DNA of 8,604 bases. It comes from Acidobacteriaceae bacterium (GTDB lineage Bacteria > Acidobacteriota > Terriglobia > Terriglobales > Acidobacteriaceae). A program made the translations under genes and the position numbers. Below, one piece after another: positions 7,164-8,604 of this stretch. The notes under the pieces were generated by a model. The model ran no database searches and was not told where the DNA came from. It worked only from the letters and a program-made list of their open reading frames with translations. Location: positions 1 through 8,604 of the forward strand of contig PLBX01000092.1 in the NCBI GenBank assembly GCA_003135495.1, read 5' to 3'. Within the stretch, counting starts at the first letter, position 1. Each line of letters starts with the position of its first letter.

Positions 7164-7486
7164 GGTGATTCTGGATGGATTGTCGGCCAACAGGAAGTAA
7201 TCGGAGATGCACTTCCATCCGGAGCACGCTGCTGGTGAGCCCGGCTTTCCTCCCGGCACCATCCTGATCCGCAACGCGGTGCAGCAGCAGGAAATGGAGA
7301 AGCACGGCCAGGAGATGATCGATATGTTCAGCCAGCGCTCGCCGCAGAATAAAGACCTGCTCGCGGGCGTTATATTGCGGCCGCCCGATGTGCTTTTCGA
7401 CCAGGAAGCGACGATCGACCTTGGCGGTGTTACGGCCCGCCTGCTCTGCCGGATTCGTCAAAAGCGTCTATGCGGAACTTCAATAG
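7164..7486 (+). pseudogene. Metallo-beta-lactamase-fold hydrolase, internally deleted pseudogene
   Basis: Three pieces of one MBL-fold protein lie in order in three different frames. Piece 1 (7164-7202) reads GDSGWIVGQQEVI, like the N-terminal strands before the active site. Piece 2 (7207-7446) begins with HFHPEH, the zinc-binding HxHx(D/E)H motif (7210-7227), runs through GFPPGTILIRN and ends at DLGGVTARLL, the strand that in intact relatives precedes the next zinc histidine. Piece 3 (7445-7486) reads SAGFVKSVYAELQ then TAG, which looks like the family's C-terminus. The missing parts are roughly the segment between strand 2 and the HxH motif, and everything between GGVTARLL and the last dozen residues, including the later metal ligands. 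A 104-codon ORF starts with ATG at 7207 and reads past the second junction to 7521, but the product would not be an active enzyme. Placing the pieces in one family is from memory of the family pattern, not a search. Confidence 0.7.
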
Positions 7487-7600
7487 GGCGCGGTAGATCC
7501 AGGTTAAAAGTTAGCTTATGATGGCAGAACCCTTACTGGTCACGAATTCCCATTAGAGCCAACGGAGCCCGCTGCGAGCATGCGGCAAGGCTTTCGTGCT

Positions 7601-7622
7601 TGGCGTCAATCGCTCAACGCCA
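7601..7622. repeat. Inverted repeat before the truncated small gene
   Basis: TGGCGT and ACGCCA form perfect 6-base arms around a 10-base loop, ending 26 bases before the ATG at 7649. It could be an operator or a weak leader hairpin. There is no T-run on either side, so it is not a convincing terminator. Short arms like this also arise by chance. Confidence 0.2.
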
Positions 7623-7637
7623 TGCTTTGCCTATGCT

Positions 7638-7643
7638 GAGAGG
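7638..7643 (+). promoter_or_regulatory. Ribosome binding site of the truncated small gene
   Basis: GAGAGG stands five bases before the ATG at 7649. It supports the view that the N-terminal 32 codons that follow were once a normally translated gene. Confidence 0.5.
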
Positions 7644-7648
7644 CGCCG

Positions 7649-8047
7649 ATGCCCAAGCGAAAGATGACGTTAGACCAGGAGTTAGCAGCAGAAGCCAAGA
7701 GCATTGTCGCATTGGCATTCCGCAACGGCCCCATCGAGGATGTTGGGGCGGTGCTAACGATTCTGTGCGGGCGCGGAGCGGAGGACAAACGGAAGGCCAC
7801 GCGGAGCATTTTGGATCACCGTGTTTTGCAGATCGAGAGCTTCGAGCGGAATGTGGCTGCGTGTGCCGTCGGGGCTGATGTATTCAATATAGCCGTCGGC
7901 GATCCAGTAGTCGGTCACGCCGTGGCTGGTACCATTGTTCAGCACCAGCAGGAAGACCCCCTTGCCCACGGCTCGGTCTTCGGTCGCTGCTCCGAGGGTG
8001 GCTCCGGGGTGCACCGGCGAACTCTCTTCTGTTGTATCGTCATCTGA
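7649..8047 (+). pseudogene. 5' remnant of a small conserved hypothetical gene, running antisense into the next gene
   Basis: The ORF is 132 codons, but only about the first 32 look like a real protein: a charged start followed by AEAKSIVALAFRNGPIEDV. That core resembles a small (about 90-100 residue) bacterial protein of unknown function which in intact form I recall continuing with HAG and a CPxC pair. This recollection is unverified. From about 7745 the frame loses that character and lies wholly opposite the last 300 bases of the gene on the other strand, whose stop codon is at 7756-7754. So the 3' part of this gene appears to have been lost, with the break within about ten bases of the neighbour's stop. 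The ribosome binding site is intact, so a chimeric peptide might still be made. No function is proposed. Confidence 0.45.
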
Positions 8048-8604
8048 TGGATTGGCAGTGGGCGGCATCGCGGACATTTCCCACTGCGTCGGGCTCTGGG
8101 AATTGAGGTCGCCGCCGAGATCAAGCGAATCTCCGCCGAAGCCGAAGCCAGAATAAAAAGGATCAAAGGCACCAGAGAAGCAAAGCAGCGGCAAAAATGG
8201 TTCGAAGAAGCAGACCTGGGTCACGCCGTTGAAGAAGCATCCAGAGGAAGAAAACCGCGGAAGACGGTTGAAGAAGAAACCGCGATGAGGGCGCACGGGA
8301 GAGGAAACGAAAGAAACTTGGCCGTTGGGGCGGGTTCGGAATAGCGGCGGAGACCAGAGAAGCGTTGACGGAATCCGCGGAACGGATGGCATCGGGGCCG
8401 ACGTGGCGAAGTTCCACAGGTGTGACGGCAGATGGGGCGAAGAATCCGAAGTGGAGGGCGCTCCGGATACCGCATGCCGGGCAGAGTGCTTTCCGAACCC
8501 GAAGTGCAGCCAGCCAAAGTGCCCGCCCGCGTGGCCCCCGCTGGAGTGCATGCCAGAAGAGTGCCCGCCACCAAAGTGGCCTCCTCCGGAGTGGCCGCCT
8601 CCGC
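7754..8604 (-). CDS. Secreted Gly-Gly-His-rich hypothetical protein, partial (start beyond right edge)
   Basis: The frame is open from the right edge (first full codon at 8602) to TAG at 7756-7754, giving 282 visible residues, so the N-terminus and any signal peptide are outside the window. The visible start is a low-complexity run of GGGHS, GGGHF, GGGHSSG and GGHAGGHFG units, continuing the frame upstream of an internal ATG at 8551. The middle is rich in Pro, Ser and Phe, with a short Cys-containing hydrophobic stretch (CFFNGVTQVCFF, later FLPLLCFSG) and a Gly/Phe/Asp patch. An acidic linker follows (PSDDDTTEES). The last 65 or so residues form a compact domain: LLVLNNG, then DYWIADGYIEYISPDG, then IPLEALDLQNTV and RGLPFVLR. 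This His/Gly head plus YW-x-x-DG-x-x-x-Y tail is a layout I associate with secreted Acidobacteriota proteins of unknown function. The His-rich head could bind metal ions, which is inference only. Confidence 0.75.
   Translation of the reverse strand, partial: GGGHSGGGHFGGGHSSGMHSSGGHAGGHFGWLHFGFGKHSARHAVSGAPSTSDSSPHLPSHLWNFATSAPMPSVPRIPSTLLWSPPLFRTRPNGQVSFVSSPVRPHRGFFFNRLPRFSSSGCFFNGVTQVCFFEPFLPLLCFSGAFDPFYSGFGFGGDSLDLGGDLNSQSPTQWEMSAMPPTANPSDDDTTEESSPVHPGATLGAATEDRAVGKGVFLLVLNNGTSHGVTDYWIADGYIEYISPDGTRSHIPLEALDLQNTVIQNAPRGLPFVLRSAPAQNR
8492..8602 (-). repeat. Coding repeat: Gly-Gly-His units
   Basis: Imperfect short units of GGH with an added S, F or A are repeated at the visible N-terminal end of the partial protein and decay into HFGFGKHS toward 8492. 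Codons vary between units, which suggests selection on the peptide and not fresh slippage. Confidence 0.55.

Noticed and set aside
7117..7461. Minus-strand ORF of 114 codons opposite the MBL remnant
   Set aside because: The plus strand carries the recognisable metal-binding motif and flanking family sequence. The minus-strand frame is its shadow.

Overview
The window looks like a piece of a soil-type Acidobacteriota chromosome or metagenome contig. This is inferred from style, not proven. The signs are moderately GC-rich DNA, a secreted Gly-Gly-His-rich protein with a C-terminal domain of a kind I associate with Acidobacteriota, a secreted beta-lactamase-fold serine hydrolase with two C-terminal barrel-like modules, and a remnant of the C-terminus typical of acidobacterial TPR regulators or kinases.

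Layout, left to right. Positions 1-428 hold no gene I can name. Four intact or nearly complete genes follow, all read from the minus strand. In transcription order they are a secreted class C beta-lactamase/CubicO-type serine hydrolase (5323-7020), the 2Fe-2S subunit (4163-4654) and Tat-exported molybdopterin subunit (2004-4166) of an IorAB-like xanthine dehydrogenase-family oxidoreductase, and a PsiD-like phosphatidylserine-decarboxylase-family enzyme (429-1691). The IorAB pair overlaps by 4 bases (ATGA) and is surely one operon. The hydrolase and the decarboxylase are separated from it by about 670 and 310 bases, so their co-transcription is open. The right edge (7754-8604) is the 3' part of the Gly-Gly-His protein gene, also on the minus strand, with its start outside the window.

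Between these genes lies a trail of decay. A metallo-beta-lactamase-fold gene (7164-7486, plus) survives as three pieces in three different frames, apparently after two internal deletions. A small conserved gene (from 7649, plus) keeps its ribosome binding site and about 32 codons, then runs antisense into the neighbouring gene. The end of a TPR-type protein (about 5131-5238, minus) is left without its body. A 26-base sequence with 22 matches, including a 17-base identical core, occurs at 75-100 and 5101-5126 and may be a dispersed intergenic repeat.

Functional picture: a periplasmic molybdenum hydroxylase that probably oxidises an aldehyde or N-heterocycle lies next to a pyruvoyl decarboxylase of the type that includes tryptophan decarboxylase. 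A joint role in aromatic amine or N-heterocycle metabolism is possible but speculative. No electron acceptor (cytochrome c) or molybdenum-cofactor insertion factor is visible. I see no rRNA, tRNA, CRISPR array or complete insertion sequence.
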